From Methylobacter sp. (GTDB taxonomy: Bacteria; Pseudomonadota; Gammaproteobacteria; Methylococcales; Methylomonadaceae): DNA of 64,000 nt. Each line of letters begins with the position of its first letter. Positions within the stretch are counted from its first letter, which is position 1. Under the pieces are notes generated by a model, which was not told where the DNA came from, did not search any database, and saw only the letters and a program-made list of their open reading frames with translations. The position numbers were made by a program, and so were the translations under genes. This document shows, in pieces, positions 8,724 through 18,046 of this stretch. The DNA lies in the NCBI GenBank assembly GCA_030653175.1, contig JAURZV010000020.1, positions 1 through 64,000 of the forward strand, given 5' to 3'.

Positions 8724-8829
8724 AAAACTTAATTGTTCAGCATGGGCCATTTGTTTGTTAAGCCGGAATATGATTATGCGAGACTTGTCCTTCTTTTGCG
8801 TTCTGATTTGGATAGGGTTTGGGCGCTAA

Positions 8830-9336
8830 ATGAAAAATAATCAGGCAGGCGATATACAAAATTATCTGGATATTTGTATCGCCAGCCAGCAATTGACGGT
8901 TTATGCGGATGGAAAGCCGGTGCAGTGTTATTCCGTTTCCACTGCCAAAAAAGGCGCGGGTGAACAGATGGGCAGCGAATGTACGCCCACCGGCCGGCAT
9001 AAAATCAGGGCGAAAATTGGAGCTGGTCAGCCGTTAAACTCGGTGTTTGTCGGAAGACGCGCTACGGGTGAAATATACAGTGCTGAACTAGGCAGGCAAA
9101 ATCCCCAACGCGACTGGATATTGACTCGAATCCTGTGGCTGGGTGGACTGGAACCGGGCAGGAATCGTTACGGCAAAGTCGACACCACTTGGCGATATAT
9201 TTATATCCACGGTTGTCCCGATCAATTAATGAACGGCAGCCCTCAGTCGCATGGCTGTATTCGGATGAAAAATGCCGATGTGCTGGATTTGTTTAACAGA
9301 ATTGAGGTTGGGGTTAAGGTTTATATCCATGAGTAA
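8830..9336 (+). CDS. L,D-transpeptidase-like (YkuD domain) protein without signal peptide
   Basis: The 168-residue protein is almost entirely a YkuD catalytic domain. It has the active-site pattern with His in YIHGCPD and SHGCIRM containing the nucleophilic Cys (about residue 143). YkuD enzymes form 3-3 cross-links or attach proteins to peptidoglycan in the periplasm. No signal peptide is seen at the annotated start, and an in-frame TAA lies immediately before the ATG. A short hydrophobic frame (8770-8829) ends in that TAA, so loss of an export signal is possible. Related short, signal-less proteins are annotated in many gammaproteobacteria, so it may also be normal. Confidence 0.8.
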   Translation: MKNNQAGDIQNYLDICIASQQLTVYADGKPVQCYSVSTAKKGAGEQMGSECTPTGRHKIRAKIGAGQPLNSVFVGRRATGEIYSAELGRQNPQRDWILTRILWLGGLEPGRNRYGKVDTTWRYIYIHGCPDQLMNGSPQSHGCIRMKNADVLDLFNRIEVGVKVYIHE

Positions 9337-9394
9337 CTGCTTTTTTGTAAGCGTAAGGTATCGCTGTCGAGGTAAGTTTTATCCTGCATCATAT

Positions 9395-9447
9395 GTAGGG
9401 CGTGCTGCGTGCGCCCTGGTCGTTAAGGCGCGCACAGCACGCCCTAC
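9395..9447. repeat. Dispersed palindrome (GTAGGGCGTGCTG type)
   Basis: In the 162-bp gap before truA, GTAGGGCGTGCTGCGTGCGC is answered by an inverted, slightly diverged copy ending GCACGCCCTAC. The hairpin sits about 50 bp upstream of the truA start. Confidence 0.75.
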
Positions 9448-9498
9448 TGCGGGACGACAAAACCTTTCCGGGCGGTTGTATTTCGTAAAGGGTCCGGC

Positions 9499-10302
9499 AT
9501 GACGCGTATCGTTTTAGGCATCGAATACGATGGCAGCGGTTTTTCAGGATGGCAGTGGCAAACCCATCAACGCAGTGTCCAGCAGGTGCTTGAGCAGGCC
9601 TTGTCGAAAGTCGCCAACCATCCGGTTACCGTGCAGTGCGCGGGAAGAACCGATACCGGCGTGCATGCGCTTGAGCAGGTCGTACATTTTGACGCAAAAA
9701 TAGAGCGTGAACTTCAAGCCTGGATGCTGGGCGGCAACAGTAATCTGCCGGATGATGTCAGGATCACTTGGGTAAAACCGGCGGTGGGCGATTTTCACTC
9801 CAGATACAGCGCTATTGCCCGTTTTTATCGCTACGTCATTCTTAACCGGCCTATCAAATCGGCGTTATTACGCAATCAGGTGACGTGGCATCACAATCCG
9901 CTGGATGCCGATAAAATGCATCAGGCTGCGCAACATCTGATCGGCAAGCACGATTTTTCCTCGTACAGGGCGCAAGGTTGTCAGTCCAAAAGCCCTTGCC
10001 GGGAGATGTATTTTATTGATGTTTATCGGGAGGATGATAAGGTCATTATCGATATTTCCGCCAACGCTTTTTTGCATCACATGGTCAGGAATATTGCCGG
10101 CGTATTGATTGCCATAGGCGCTGGAAAACAGCCGGTAAATTGGGCAGAAGAGCTGCTTGAAGTTAAAAGTCGCAAGTTGGGCGGAGTCACTGCGCCGCCT
10201 GACGGATTGTATTTGGGTGCGGTTTATTACCCTGAACATTACGGTATTGCCAAACATCCGGTGTTTGATAAGTTGCCGGTGGGCGCCAAGCGGCATGATT
10301 AA
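9499..10302 (+). CDS. truA: tRNA pseudouridine(38-40) synthase TruA
   Basis: Isomerises uridines 38-40 of the tRNA anticodon arm. The 267-residue length is standard. The catalytic Asp is D52 in the motif CAGRTDTGVHALEQVVHFD, and the C-terminal half has SFHHMVRN-type family motif in the form NAFLHHMVRNIAGVLIAIG. In many gammaproteobacteria truA lies just before trpF; here a DUF2231 gene and repeats separate them. Confidence 0.95.
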   Translation: MTRIVLGIEYDGSGFSGWQWQTHQRSVQQVLEQALSKVANHPVTVQCAGRTDTGVHALEQVVHFDAKIERELQAWMLGGNSNLPDDVRITWVKPAVGDFHSRYSAIARFYRYVILNRPIKSALLRNQVTWHHNPLDADKMHQAAQHLIGKHDFSSYRAQGCQSKSPCREMYFIDVYREDDKVIIDISANAFLHHMVRNIAGVLIAIGAGKQPVNWAEELLEVKSRKLGGVTAPPDGLYLGAVYYPEHYGIAKHPVFDKLPVGAKRHD

Positions 10303-10305
10303 GTT

Positions 10306-10427
10306 GTAGGATGGGTACGACATGGATGCAGGAGGTAGAGCAATGCAGGAGCAATTGCCGAGATCGCAGTGAGCCCCATCGTTTACATTGATGATGGGTT
10401 TCTTCGCTATTGCTCTACCCATTCTAC
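10306..10427. repeat. GTAGGATGGGTA palindrome carrying a nested 38-bp repeat
   Basis: Outer parts match the complete copy at 40388-40462 (GTAGGATGGGTA at the left; GCAGTGA...CCCATCGTTTAC and CTCTACCCATTCTAC at the right). The left arm is interrupted by extra DNA whose 38-bp core at 10326-10363 (ATGCAGGAGGTAGAGCAATG...) is identical to 25814-25851. This is direct evidence that one repeat inserted into another. Confidence 0.85.
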
Positions 10428-10475
10428 TTATTTGCAATTGTCCAAATATCAAGTAGATTGTCTTTCTTATAAATA

Positions 10476-11111
10476 ATGGTGATGGTTAATATGAATAACT
10501 TTTTGTCTTTTCAAATTCATGGCGGAGCCGACCAAGGTGGCGGTATTATCGAGGGCGTTACAAGTCTGCTGGCTTTTTTTGAAGAGCTTTCGACTCTTGA
10601 TTCTAGGGGTATTTTTTCTACATTAATGCCCGGCATTGCCAGTATGGATAACATTCATCCGTTGTTGGTGCATTTCCCCATCGCTTTTTTATCGGCTTTT
10701 TTTGCATTGGACGTGGTCGGCACGCTGGCCAAAAAGCCGCATTGGCGCAATGTCGCCGGCTGGCTGCTGTATTTGGGCACTGTAGCCGCCGTGTTTACGG
10801 TGACTGCCGGTTTTATTGCCGCAGGCTCCGTCGCGCATGGGGATGATGTTCATGCCATTATGGAGCGGCATGAGCATTTCGGCATATCTGTGCTGACTTT
10901 GGCGGTCCTGTTGTCGGCCTGGCGCTTGAAAAGCGGTGGAATAATTCAGGGCGGGGCTAACAGTTTTTTTCTGATATTAGCGGCGTTGCTCTGTGTGCTG
11001 ATGATGCTGGGCGCTGATTTAGGCGGTTTGATGGTTTATAAATATGGCGTGGCTGTTAAAGCCGTTCAAGTTCCGGATGTTGGTGTTCATGAACATGTGC
11101 ATGAGCATTAA
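10476..11111 (+). CDS. DUF2231 four-helix membrane protein
   Basis: A 211-residue inner membrane protein. After a soluble N-terminus of about 50 residues comes the DUF2231 signature [14 protein letters not shown] at the start of the first of four membrane helices (about 55-75, 88-110, 130-150, 165-190). His residues in the first helix and a His-rich tail (GVHEHVHEH) could bind a metal or haem, but this is inference. The family has no established function. The start is uncertain: ATG 10476 has no ribosome site, and ATG 10491 in the same frame is a plausible alternative. It stands between truA and trpF, flanked on both sides by repeat-rich gaps. Confidence 0.78.
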   Translation: MVMVNMNNFLSFQIHGGADQGGGIIEGVTSLLAFFEELSTLDSRGIFSTLMPGIASMDNIHPLLVHFPIAFLSAFFALDVVGTLAKKPHWRNVAGWLLYLGTVAAVFTVTAGFIAAGSVAHGDDVHAIMERHEHFGISVLTLAVLLSAWRLKSGGIIQGGANSFFLILAALLCVLMMLGADLGGLMVYKYGVAVKAVQVPDVGVHEHVHEH

Positions 11112-11526
11112 TAAACCTAGAAAAATCATTTGATCCACGAAAAACACGAAAAGCACGAAAATATTCAAAGAGATACTAAATTGTAGGTCGTCACTCAAAG
11201 GGTGAATGGTTGTACAATACAACATACTGATTTCTTTCGTGTCTTTCGTGATTTTCGTGGACTAATTGCGGTTTTTAGGATAAATGGCGCAGGGCAGTTT
11301 TTTCGCTTAAATTTAAAGGCATTTTGAAATTTTGGGGTTGTATTGCAAACTCAGCCTCGCTGCATTTTTAGTGTTATTGAACACAAGGCCGATTTTATAT
11401 CGGCCTTTTTTGTTGGTGCGGTTGTTTTTTATGCACTAAATTAATGATGATTACAGGCAAATCATAATGCTGTTTTATGTTATTCTACGTGGCTAGCTTT
11501 TTTGGTTAAATTTCTCATATCACTTT
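11112..11526. other. 415-bp gap: CACGAAA inverted repeats and a terminator-ended transcript region
   Basis: About 11132-11151 holds CACGAAAAACACGAAAAGC, and about 11233-11264 holds the inverted counterpart (TTTCGTGTCTTTCGTG...TTTTCGTGGAC), forming a long-loop hairpin downstream of the DUF2231 gene. A strong intrinsic terminator follows at 11385-11411. From there to trpF (11527) I see AT-rich DNA with no clear promoter match. No ORF with clustered Trp codons was seen, so I do not call a trp attenuator. Confidence 0.65.
11385..11411 (+). terminator. Rho-independent terminator upstream of trpF
   Basis: A 9-bp perfect stem AAGGCCGAT/ATCGGCCTT with a 5-nt loop is followed by six T. It ends transcription entering from the left; no annotated gene lies within 270 bp upstream, so it could also end a small RNA. 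Confidence 0.8.
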
Positions 11527-12156
11527 ATGCGAACTCGCGTTAAAATTTGCGGCTTTACCCGTACTGAAGATGCTGTTTGTGCTGCTCAACTAGGCGTAGA
11601 CGCAATCGGTCTGGTTTTTTATCCGCCCAGTCCGAGAAATGTTGATATTGATCAGGCGATTAAGATTGTTAATGCTCTGCCTGCGTTTGTCTCAATCGTC
11701 GCTTTGTTTGTTGATGAGCGGGAGTCGCGGATACGCGAGGTTCTGGAGCGGGTATCGATAGATTGCCTGCAATTTCATGGGGATGAACCTGCTGAAGCAT
11801 GCAGGCTTTATGGCAAGCGTTATATGAAGGCCGTCAGAATGGAGGGTGGCATCGATATTTCAGGTTTGGCTCTGCAATATCATGATGCGACAGGGTTGCT
11901 GCTGGATGCTTATCATCCGGGAGCGAAAGGCGGCACGGGCAGCCGGTTTGACTGGAGCAGGATTCCTGAACATTGTGCCTTGCCTATCGTACTGGCGGGT
12001 GGTTTGGATAGAAATAATGCCAGACAGGCGGTGCAGGCAGTAAGACCTTATGCGCTGGATGTCAGCAGCGGTGTGGAAGCGGAAAAAGGTGTTAAGGATG
12101 CGCTAAAAATGGCGGCATTCATACGTGAAGTTAATGAGGGTGACAAAATAATATGA
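11527..12156 (+). CDS. trpF: Phosphoribosylanthranilate isomerase TrpF
   Basis: Catalyses the Amadori rearrangement of N-(5-phosphoribosyl)anthranilate in tryptophan synthesis. The 209-residue TIM barrel begins with VKICGFTR (catalytic Cys8) and has the family segments [16 protein letters not shown] (general acid Asp region), [19 protein letters not shown] and [13 protein letters not shown], followed by ALDVSSGVE for phosphate binding. It is monofunctional, not fused to TrpC. The stop overlaps the trpB start as ATGA, indicating translational coupling in a trpF-trpB-trpA operon. Confidence 0.97.
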   Translation: MRTRVKICGFTRTEDAVCAAQLGVDAIGLVFYPPSPRNVDIDQAIKIVNALPAFVSIVALFVDERESRIREVLERVSIDCLQFHGDEPAEACRLYGKRYMKAVRMEGGIDISGLALQYHDATGLLLDAYHPGAKGGTGSRFDWSRIPEHCALPIVLAGGLDRNNARQAVQAVRPYALDVSSGVEAEKGVKDALKMAAFIREVNEGDKII

Positions 12157-13355
12157 CAGAAAAATATAATATGCCCGATGAACGGGGACACTTTGGCCCT
12201 TACGGCGGAATGTTTGTCGCAGAAACATTGATCCCACCGATTCAGGAATTGAATGCCGCTTATCAGCAGTATTTGAATGATCCTGAATTCATAGCGGAAC
12301 TGGATGCCGATTTAAAGCATTACGTAGGCCGGCCTTCGCCTTTATATCATGCTGAACGCTGGAGTCGTGAACTGGGTGGTGCGCAGATTTATCTAAAACG
12401 CGAAGACCTCAATCATACCGGCGCGCATAAAATAAATAATACGATAGGCCAGGCTTTATTGGCTAAACGCATGGGTAAGACTCGCATTATTGCTGAAACC
12501 GGAGCCGGTCAGCATGGTGTTGCGACGGCAACGGTTGCAGCAAGGCTGGGGCTGGAGTGCGTAATTTACATGGGTGCTGTCGATGTTGTCCGGCAGTCTT
12601 TAAATGTGTATCGGATGAAGTTGCTGGGCGCGACAGTGGTCGCCGTCGAATCCGGTTCAAAAACCTTAAAGGATGCCTTGAACGAAGCGCTCAGAGACTG
12701 GGTGACCAATGTCGATAATACCTTTTATATTATCGGCACGGTTGCAGGACCGCATCCTTATCCTGCAATGGTCAGGGATTTTCAGGCCATTATCGGCCGT
12801 GAAGCCAAGCAACAATGTCAGGATCAGGCCGGACGCTTGCCTGATGCACTGGTTGCCTGTGTTGGCGGCGGATCAAATGCAATCGGGCTGTTTTATCCCT
12901 TTATTGATGACAGTTCAGTCAAAATGATCGGTGTTGAAGCGGCCGGCGACGGCATTGAAACAGGCCGTCATTCTGCGCCTTTATGCGCAGGCCGCCCCGG
13001 TGTGTTGCATGGTAACCGGACTTATCTGATGGAAGATGATGATGGTGAAATCATCGAGACTCACTCTATTTCAGCCGGTTTGGATTATCCGGGCGTAGGC
13101 CCTGAACATGCCTGGCTGAAAGATACCGGCAGGGCTGAATATGTCAATATTACCGACACCGAGGCGCTGGAAGGTTTCCATGCTTTGACCCGAATGGAAG
13201 GTATTATTCCTGCATTGGAATCGAGTCACGCCATGGCTTACACCATGAAACTTGCACCTGCCATGAAAAAAGATGAAATTATCATTGTCTGCCTGTCCGG
13301 TCGTGGCGATAAAGACATGCAAACGATGGCTCAACGCGAGGGGATAGAACTGTGA
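12153..13355 (+). CDS. trpB: Tryptophan synthase beta chain
   Basis: Condenses indole with serine using pyridoxal phosphate, in an alpha2-beta2 complex with TrpA. In the 400-residue protein the PLP Lys is K93 in HTGAHKINN, the catalytic Glu is E115 in AETGAGQHG, and the phosphate loop is GGGSNAIG (about residues 238-245). Length is typical of the TrpB1 type. It is coupled to trpF by ATGA and to trpA by GTGA overlaps. Confidence 0.98.
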   Translation: MTEKYNMPDERGHFGPYGGMFVAETLIPPIQELNAAYQQYLNDPEFIAELDADLKHYVGRPSPLYHAERWSRELGGAQIYLKREDLNHTGAHKINNTIGQALLAKRMGKTRIIAETGAGQHGVATATVAARLGLECVIYMGAVDVVRQSLNVYRMKLLGATVVAVESGSKTLKDALNEALRDWVTNVDNTFYIIGTVAGPHPYPAMVRDFQAIIGREAKQQCQDQAGRLPDALVACVGGGSNAIGLFYPFIDDSSVKMIGVEAAGDGIETGRHSAPLCAGRPGVLHGNRTYLMEDDDGEIIETHSISAGLDYPGVGPEHAWLKDTGRAEYVNITDTEALEGFHALTRMEGIIPALESSHAMAYTMKLAPAMKKDEIIIVCLSGRGDKDMQTMAQREGIEL

Positions 13356-14149
13356 GTCGATTAGCCGCTACATTTGAACAGTTATCCAAAACAGGCCGCA
13401 AGGCGTTAATCCCGTTCATTACTGCAGGCGATCCCAGTCCTGATTTCACCTTGCCGTTGATGCATGCCATGGTTGAAGCCGGTGCCGATGTTATCGAACT
13501 GGGCGTACCGTTTTCCGATCCTATGGCGGACGGCCCGGTTATTCAGCGAGCCAGTGAACGTGCTTTGGATCATAAAATGAGTTTAAGACGCGTTTTGGCC
13601 ATTGCGACAGAGTTCAGGAAAACCAATCAACAAACCCCGGTCGTGCTGATGGGCTATGTGAACCCCATAGAAGCCATGGGTTATGAGGATTTTGCCAATG
13701 CCGCACAACGCGCTGAGATCGATGGTGTTTTAACCGTCGATTTGCCGCCGGAAGAGGCGGAAGAATGCGTTGCCTTGTTAAAGGTGCGTGACATTGACCC
13801 GATTTTTTTGTTGGCGCCCAATAGTACGGATGAGCGCATTAAAAAGATGGATGCTGCCGGTAGCGGTTACCTTTATTATGTTTCGTTGAAGGGCGTAACC
13901 GGCGCCGGGCATTTGAATACTGCGGACGTCGAAACCAAGCTCAAGCAAATCAGGGCGAATACGCGATTGCCTGTAGCGATCGGTTTTGGCGTCAAAGACG
14001 CACAGACGGCCAAGACGGTTGCAGGTTTGGGTGACGGTGTGGTTGTCGGCAGCGCCCTGATCAGTAAAATTGAGGCGAACCTGGATAATTTGGAACGGGC
14101 CAAAATAGAGATAGTTGAGTTATTGGTCGCCATGCGCCAAGCAATGTAG
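13352..14149 (+). CDS. trpA: Tryptophan synthase alpha chain
   Basis: Cleaves indole-3-glycerol phosphate to indole and glyceraldehyde 3-phosphate and channels indole to TrpB. The 265-residue barrel has the catalytic Glu49 ([11 protein letters not shown]) and Asp60, at the same numbers as in Salmonella TrpA. The start is GTG in a GTGA overlap with trpB. The TAG stop (14147-14149) is part of the 30-bp palindrome that follows, so the last residues may have been set by the insertion of that repeat. Confidence 0.97.
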   Translation: MSRLAATFEQLSKTGRKALIPFITAGDPSPDFTLPLMHAMVEAGADVIELGVPFSDPMADGPVIQRASERALDHKMSLRRVLAIATEFRKTNQQTPVVLMGYVNPIEAMGYEDFANAAQRAEIDGVLTVDLPPEEAEECVALLKVRDIDPIFLLAPNSTDERIKKMDAAGSGYLYYVSLKGVTGAGHLNTADVETKLKQIRANTRLPVAIGFGVKDAQTAKTVAGLGDGVVVGSALISKIEANLDNLERAKIEIVELLVAMRQAM

Positions 14150-14174
14150 GGGCGACCGGCCGGTCGCCCCTACA
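14145..14174. repeat. Perfect 30-bp palindrome supplying the trpA stop codon
   Basis: A perfect 30-bp palindrome (TGTAGGGGCGACC at the left end, inverted to its right). The UAG in its second to fifth bases is the trpA stop codon. It belongs to the same family as the copy that ends ribD. Confidence 0.9.
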
Positions 14175-14219
14175 AGGACAGAGTTTAGAACACGATGATG
14201 AATACGATGGGGCATACGA

Positions 14220-15182
14220 ATGAGTTGGTTTGAGAAGTTAATCCCTTCAACAATTAGAACCGAAGGGTCGAATAAAAAAGGCGCTGTGCCTGAAGGATTG
14301 TGGAATAAGTGCCCTAGCTGCAATGCAATTCTTTATAACACGGAGCTGGAAAGAAATTTTAGCGTTTGTCCGAAATGTGATCATCACATGCGCATTTCGG
14401 CCAGAACGCGGTTGAATATGTTTCTGGACGAGGGCGGTCATGAAGAGATAGGCAAAAATGTTAAGCCTGTCGATCCGTTAAGATTCAAAGACAGTAAAAA
14501 ATATAAAGACCGAATTACTCAGGCTCAAAAACAGACCAAGGAAAATGATGCGCTGGTTGTGATGAAAGGTCAGCTAAAAGGCCGGGATATTGTTGCCGCC
14601 GCCTTTGATTTCGGCTTTATGGGCGGGTCAATGGGTTCAGTGGTTGGCGAGAAGTTTGTTCGTGGCGTTAACAAGAGCCTGGAATTAGGCGTACCGTTTA
14701 TTGTGTTTACGGCCAGTGGCGGCGCACGTATGCAGGAGTCGCTGTTTTCGTTATTCCAGATGGCAAAAACCAGTGCGGCATTAACCAAACTGTCCGATGC
14801 GGGTCTCCCGTACATTTCGTTTATGACCGACCCGACCATGGGCGGTGTTTCAGCCAGTTTGGCTATGCTAGGCGACATTAATGTTGCCGAACCCAATGCC
14901 TTGATTGGTTTTGCAGGTCCCCGTGTAATAGAACAAACCGTCCGGGAAAAACTGCCGGAAGGTTTTCAGCGTAGCGAGTTTTTACAGGAGCATGGCGCTA
15001 TCGATATGATTATCGACAGACGTGAAATGCGCGATAAAATAGCCGGTATTTTAGCTATGCTGATGGCGGGTAGAGACAGAATCCCCCTCAGTCCCCCTTT
15101 GTCAAAGGGGGAGGCCGAAGGCGCAGGGGGATTTCAAGTTGAAGCGGATGATGCCCCAAATCACCCGAATCAGGAAGACTGA
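14220..15182 (+). CDS. accD: Acetyl-CoA carboxylase carboxyltransferase beta subunit
   Basis: Forms the carboxyltransferase with AccA, moving CO2 from biotin to acetyl-CoA to give malonyl-CoA. The 320-residue protein has the N-terminal zinc ribbon (CPSC near residue 31 and CPKC near 53) and a crotonase-fold domain with [16 protein letters not shown] and the oxyanion glycines [12 protein letters not shown]. Its C-terminus after about residue 287 is an oddity: residues 288-305 ([14 protein letters not shown]...) are encoded by a dispersed palindrome and are not typical of AccD. It is located between trpA and folC as in many gammaproteobacteria. Confidence 0.96.
   Translation: MSWFEKLIPSTIRTEGSNKKGAVPEGLWNKCPSCNAILYNTELERNFSVCPKCDHHMRISARTRLNMFLDEGGHEEIGKNVKPVDPLRFKDSKKYKDRITQAQKQTKENDALVVMKGQLKGRDIVAAAFDFGFMGGSMGSVVGEKFVRGVNKSLELGVPFIVFTASGGARMQESLFSLFQMAKTSAALTKLSDAGLPYISFMTDPTMGGVSASLAMLGDINVAEPNALIGFAGPRVIEQTVREKLPEGFQRSEFLQEHGAIDMIIDRREMRDKIAGILAMLMAGRDRIPLSPPLSKGEAEGAGGFQVEADDAPNHPNQED
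15080..15134. repeat. CCCCCTTT/AAAGGGGG palindrome in frame inside accD
   Basis: AATCCCCCTCAGTCCCCCTTT meets AAAGGGGGAGG, with an outer arm GGGGGATTT at 15126-15134. It is translated as about 18 residues at the AccD C-terminus. The same family occurs inside holB at 63551-63586. Confidence 0.87.
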
Positions 15183-15197
15183 TTTTAATATCGGTTA

Positions 15198-16469
15198 ATG
15201 ATACGTTTCGATTCGCTACAGGGTTGGCTGAAGTGGCAGGAAAGCTTACATCCTTTATTAATTGATTTGGGTTTGGAGCGGGCGGCACAGGTTTTTCATG
15301 CGCTTAACCCTGATTATGTCAAACCCCCGACCATTACTGTCGCCGGAACCAATGGCAAAGGCTCGTCTGTCGCTTATCTTGAGTCCATTTATACGGCGCA
15401 AGGCTATCGGGTAGGCGCTTATACATCGCCGCATATTCTGAAATATAATGAAAGAATAAAAATAGACGGCAAACCGGTATCGGATGACGAAATCTGCGAG
15501 GCTTTTGCAAGAATAGAATCGGTACGAGGCAATACCTCATTAAGCTATTTTGAATTTGGCACCCTGGCGGCATTGGATATATTCCAGCGTGCCGGGGTCG
15601 ATGTTCAATTGCTTGAAGTCGGTTTGGGCGGACGACTGGATGCAGTCAATATTGTCGATCCCGATGTAGCATTGATCACCAGCATCAGTATCGATCATAT
15701 TGAATGGCTGGGCGGTACACGAGAAGCCATAGGACGGGAAAAGGCGGGTATTTTCCGAACCGCAATTCCCGCTATCACAGGTGATCCGGAACCTCCGGAA
15801 TCATTGATGCAGAGTGCTGTTGAGCAGCAGACCTTGTTGTATTGTATTGGTAAAGATTTTGATTATAAAAAGCGGGCAACAGGATGGGACTGGTTTTTTG
15901 CTGACCGGCAAATGTTACAATTACCGGAGCCGGGTTTAAAAGGGGAACACCAGTACCGCAATGCGTCCGCGGTCATTTTAGCGGTGACCAAGATGGCCGA
16001 AATCTTGCCGGTAACTGAAGCATCGATTAAACAGGGGCTGGAAAATGTCCGGTTAGCCGGGCGGTTTCAACTGATTGATGGCGAAATTCCAGTGCTGCTG
16101 GACGTGGGGCATAATCCCCAGGCAGTCAGGACGCTGGCCGATTATGTGACGACTGTTTTCCCAGGCAGACGCATCCATGCTGTTTTTTCAATGATGAAAG
16201 ACAAGGATATCGCCGGTGTCCTTGAGATTATGAATTGTGTAGTTTACGACTGGTTTTTTGCACCGCTGGCAAATCCTAGAGCGGCTACGGAATCCGTTAT
16301 GCGTGAGATTTTTTCACAAAGTTCGGTGTCCAATGTTTCTTTTGGTTTTTCCGGCTTTACTGAAGCATTTTCTGCCGCAAAAAATCAGTCGCAACAAGGT
16401 GATCTGTTATTGGTTTTTGGGTCTTTTTTTTTGGTATCTGAGTGCTTGGTTGAATTTGAGAATAAGTGA
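15198..16469 (+). CDS. folC: Dihydrofolate synthase / folylpolyglutamate synthase
   Basis: Adds glutamate to dihydropteroate and then further glutamates to folates, with ATP. The 423-residue Mur-ligase-family protein has the P-loop VAGTNGKGSSVAYLE (about residues 48-62), the central TSISIDHIEWLGGTREAIGREKAGIFR motif containing the carbamylated-Lys region, and a C-terminal Rossmann domain (LLDVGHNPQAV). It starts 15 nt after accD, so probably the same transcript. Confidence 0.96.
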   Translation: MIRFDSLQGWLKWQESLHPLLIDLGLERAAQVFHALNPDYVKPPTITVAGTNGKGSSVAYLESIYTAQGYRVGAYTSPHILKYNERIKIDGKPVSDDEICEAFARIESVRGNTSLSYFEFGTLAALDIFQRAGVDVQLLEVGLGGRLDAVNIVDPDVALITSISIDHIEWLGGTREAIGREKAGIFRTAIPAITGDPEPPESLMQSAVEQQTLLYCIGKDFDYKKRATGWDWFFADRQMLQLPEPGLKGEHQYRNASAVILAVTKMAEILPVTEASIKQGLENVRLAGRFQLIDGEIPVLLDVGHNPQAVRTLADYVTTVFPGRRIHAVFSMMKDKDIAGVLEIMNCVVYDWFFAPLANPRAATESVMREIFSQSSVSNVSFGFSGFTEAFSAAKNQSQQGDLLLVFGSFFLVSECLVEFENK

Positions 16470-16478
16470 GTAGACGAA

Positions 16479-17444
16479 ATGGATCATGAATTAAAACAAC
16501 GTTTGATTGGCGCCGTCGTTGTTACGGCGCTATGTGCTATTTTTATCCCCATGCTGTTCGATGATCCCGTCGATAATAGTGGTCAGTTAGTCAGTGAGTT
16601 GAATATTCCCGCTCAAGTTGAACCAGGCACAAATACGGCCGATAAATTGCCGACCAGTGCCGATCAGGTTTCAAAGTTGCCGGACCCGGAGCCTTTATCT
16701 ACTGAAAGTGCTGGCGATACGCTTGAGAGTACCGGTGCAGCAGAGGAAGTTATCGATGAACCTGTAGCCGGTCAGTCGAAACAAGGGGAGTCTTTATATA
16801 CCGAATCCGAAGGCTATACCCGCGAGGATTCTAGTGCGGAAGAAGTAATTGAACCTGAAGATAAGCAGCCAAAGTCGCGGCTAAAACAGGCTCCTGCAGA
16901 GCGGCCTTTATCTGCAGCAGACGCTGCGGATGGCATCCGCAAAAACATAGCTCCCAAAGTGCAAGCCAAAGAACCCCGTGTAGAAGTAATAGCTAAAGAA
17001 CCTGTAAAGGTTAAAAAAGCCGTAGAGCCGACACGATTAACGGTTAAAAAGCCTGAAGTTGAACCGCCAATGGATGGGGCCAAAGTAGGCGCTTTGGGCG
17101 ATGCCGCACGGCAACCGATTCTTAAACAGCCTAGTAGCGCGAAGAGTTTGGCTGCCGCTGTAGCGGAAGCAAAAAAACCGGTACCGGTAGCTGTACTGAA
17201 AGCAAACCCAAAATTGGTGCGTTGGTACATTCAATTAGGTAGTTTTAGTAAAAAAGAAAATGCAATGTCTCTTTGGGAGAGTTTGCATGAACAAGGTTTG
17301 CCCGCCTCATTGGATACCGTTCAAACAGATAAAGGAATTTCATATCGGCTCCGGGTAGGCCCTGAACTTGACGGAAAAAAGGCGGCAGCAATGAAGTCAA
17401 GATTGGATAAACAGAACATAAAGGCAATCCTGATTTCCGAGTGA
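16479..17444 (+). CDS. dedD: SPOR-domain protein (DedD-like)
   Basis: A 321-residue bitopic membrane protein: short cytoplasmic N-terminus, one membrane segment at about residues 10-28 (GAVVVTALCAIFIPMLF), a long linker rich in Pro, Glu and Lys, and a C-terminal SPOR domain (about 240-320, WYIQLGSFSKKENA...) that binds denuded peptidoglycan glycans at the division septum. Position between folC and cvpA matches dedD of other gammaproteobacteria. The linker is longer than in E. coli DedD (220 residues). Confidence 0.87.
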   Translation: MDHELKQRLIGAVVVTALCAIFIPMLFDDPVDNSGQLVSELNIPAQVEPGTNTADKLPTSADQVSKLPDPEPLSTESAGDTLESTGAAEEVIDEPVAGQSKQGESLYTESEGYTREDSSAEEVIEPEDKQPKSRLKQAPAERPLSAADAADGIRKNIAPKVQAKEPRVEVIAKEPVKVKKAVEPTRLTVKKPEVEPPMDGAKVGALGDAARQPILKQPSSAKSLAAAVAEAKKPVPVAVLKANPKLVRWYIQLGSFSKKENAMSLWESLHEQGLPASLDTVQTDKGISYRLRVGPELDGKKAAAMKSRLDKQNIKAILISE

Positions 17445-17460
17445 TGCGCTTAATAACAGC

Positions 17461-18003
17461 ATGATCTGGATAGACTTTACCCTTATCGGGCTTGTTTTTA
17501 TTTCCTTTGTAACCGGACTGCTGCGCGGATTTATTAAGGAAGTTTTTTCATTAGTATTCTGGATGCTGGCAATCTGGGTGAGTTTGATGTTCAGTCGTGA
17601 ATTTTGTCGCATCGGTTCCCTACTGATTGCGACACTTCCGCCATCCTTGGCAGTCGCCGGTTTTCTGGAATCGACTATCAGTCACACGTCAGCCAGAATG
17701 GTTGCCTCTTTTGCGGCTTTGTTTGCAATCACGTTGAGTCTTGGCGGTTTAATCGGTTTTCTATTAAGTGTATTGGTAAAGAAAACCGGTTTAACCTTTA
17801 TGGATCGTTTCGGCGGAATGGTTTTTGGCGTTGTTCGCGGCCTGATCGTTGTTACTGTCGTTGTCATACTGGCGGGATTGACGCCTTTACCCAAAGACTC
17901 CTGGTGGACAGAATCAACATTAATCCCACCTTTTCAGTTGCTCGCCGTATGGTTGCGAGATCATCTTTCGTCAGGCATGGCGGAATACATCAGTTATCGT
18001 TAA
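17461..18003 (+). CDS. cvpA: CvpA family inner membrane protein
   Basis: A 180-residue polytopic membrane protein with about four hydrophobic helices, beginning with the family pattern IDFTLIGLVFISFVTGLLRGFIKEVFSL. In E. coli CvpA is needed for colicin V production and is linked to envelope homeostasis; its biochemical role is not settled. As in E. coli it lies immediately upstream of purF and is probably co-transcribed with it. Confidence 0.92.
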   Translation: MIWIDFTLIGLVFISFVTGLLRGFIKEVFSLVFWMLAIWVSLMFSREFCRIGSLLIATLPPSLAVAGFLESTISHTSARMVASFAALFAITLSLGGLIGFLLSVLVKKTGLTFMDRFGGMVFGVVRGLIVVTVVVILAGLTPLPKDSWWTESTLIPPFQLLAVWLRDHLSSGMAEYISYR

Positions 18004-18046
18004 TTCCTTTCGTTAATCTCTACAAAACAATGCAGGTTAAAAAATA

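Noticed and set aside
11412-11526. trp attenuator upstream of trpF
   Set aside because: No leader peptide with Trp codons was found and the terminator lies too far from the start.
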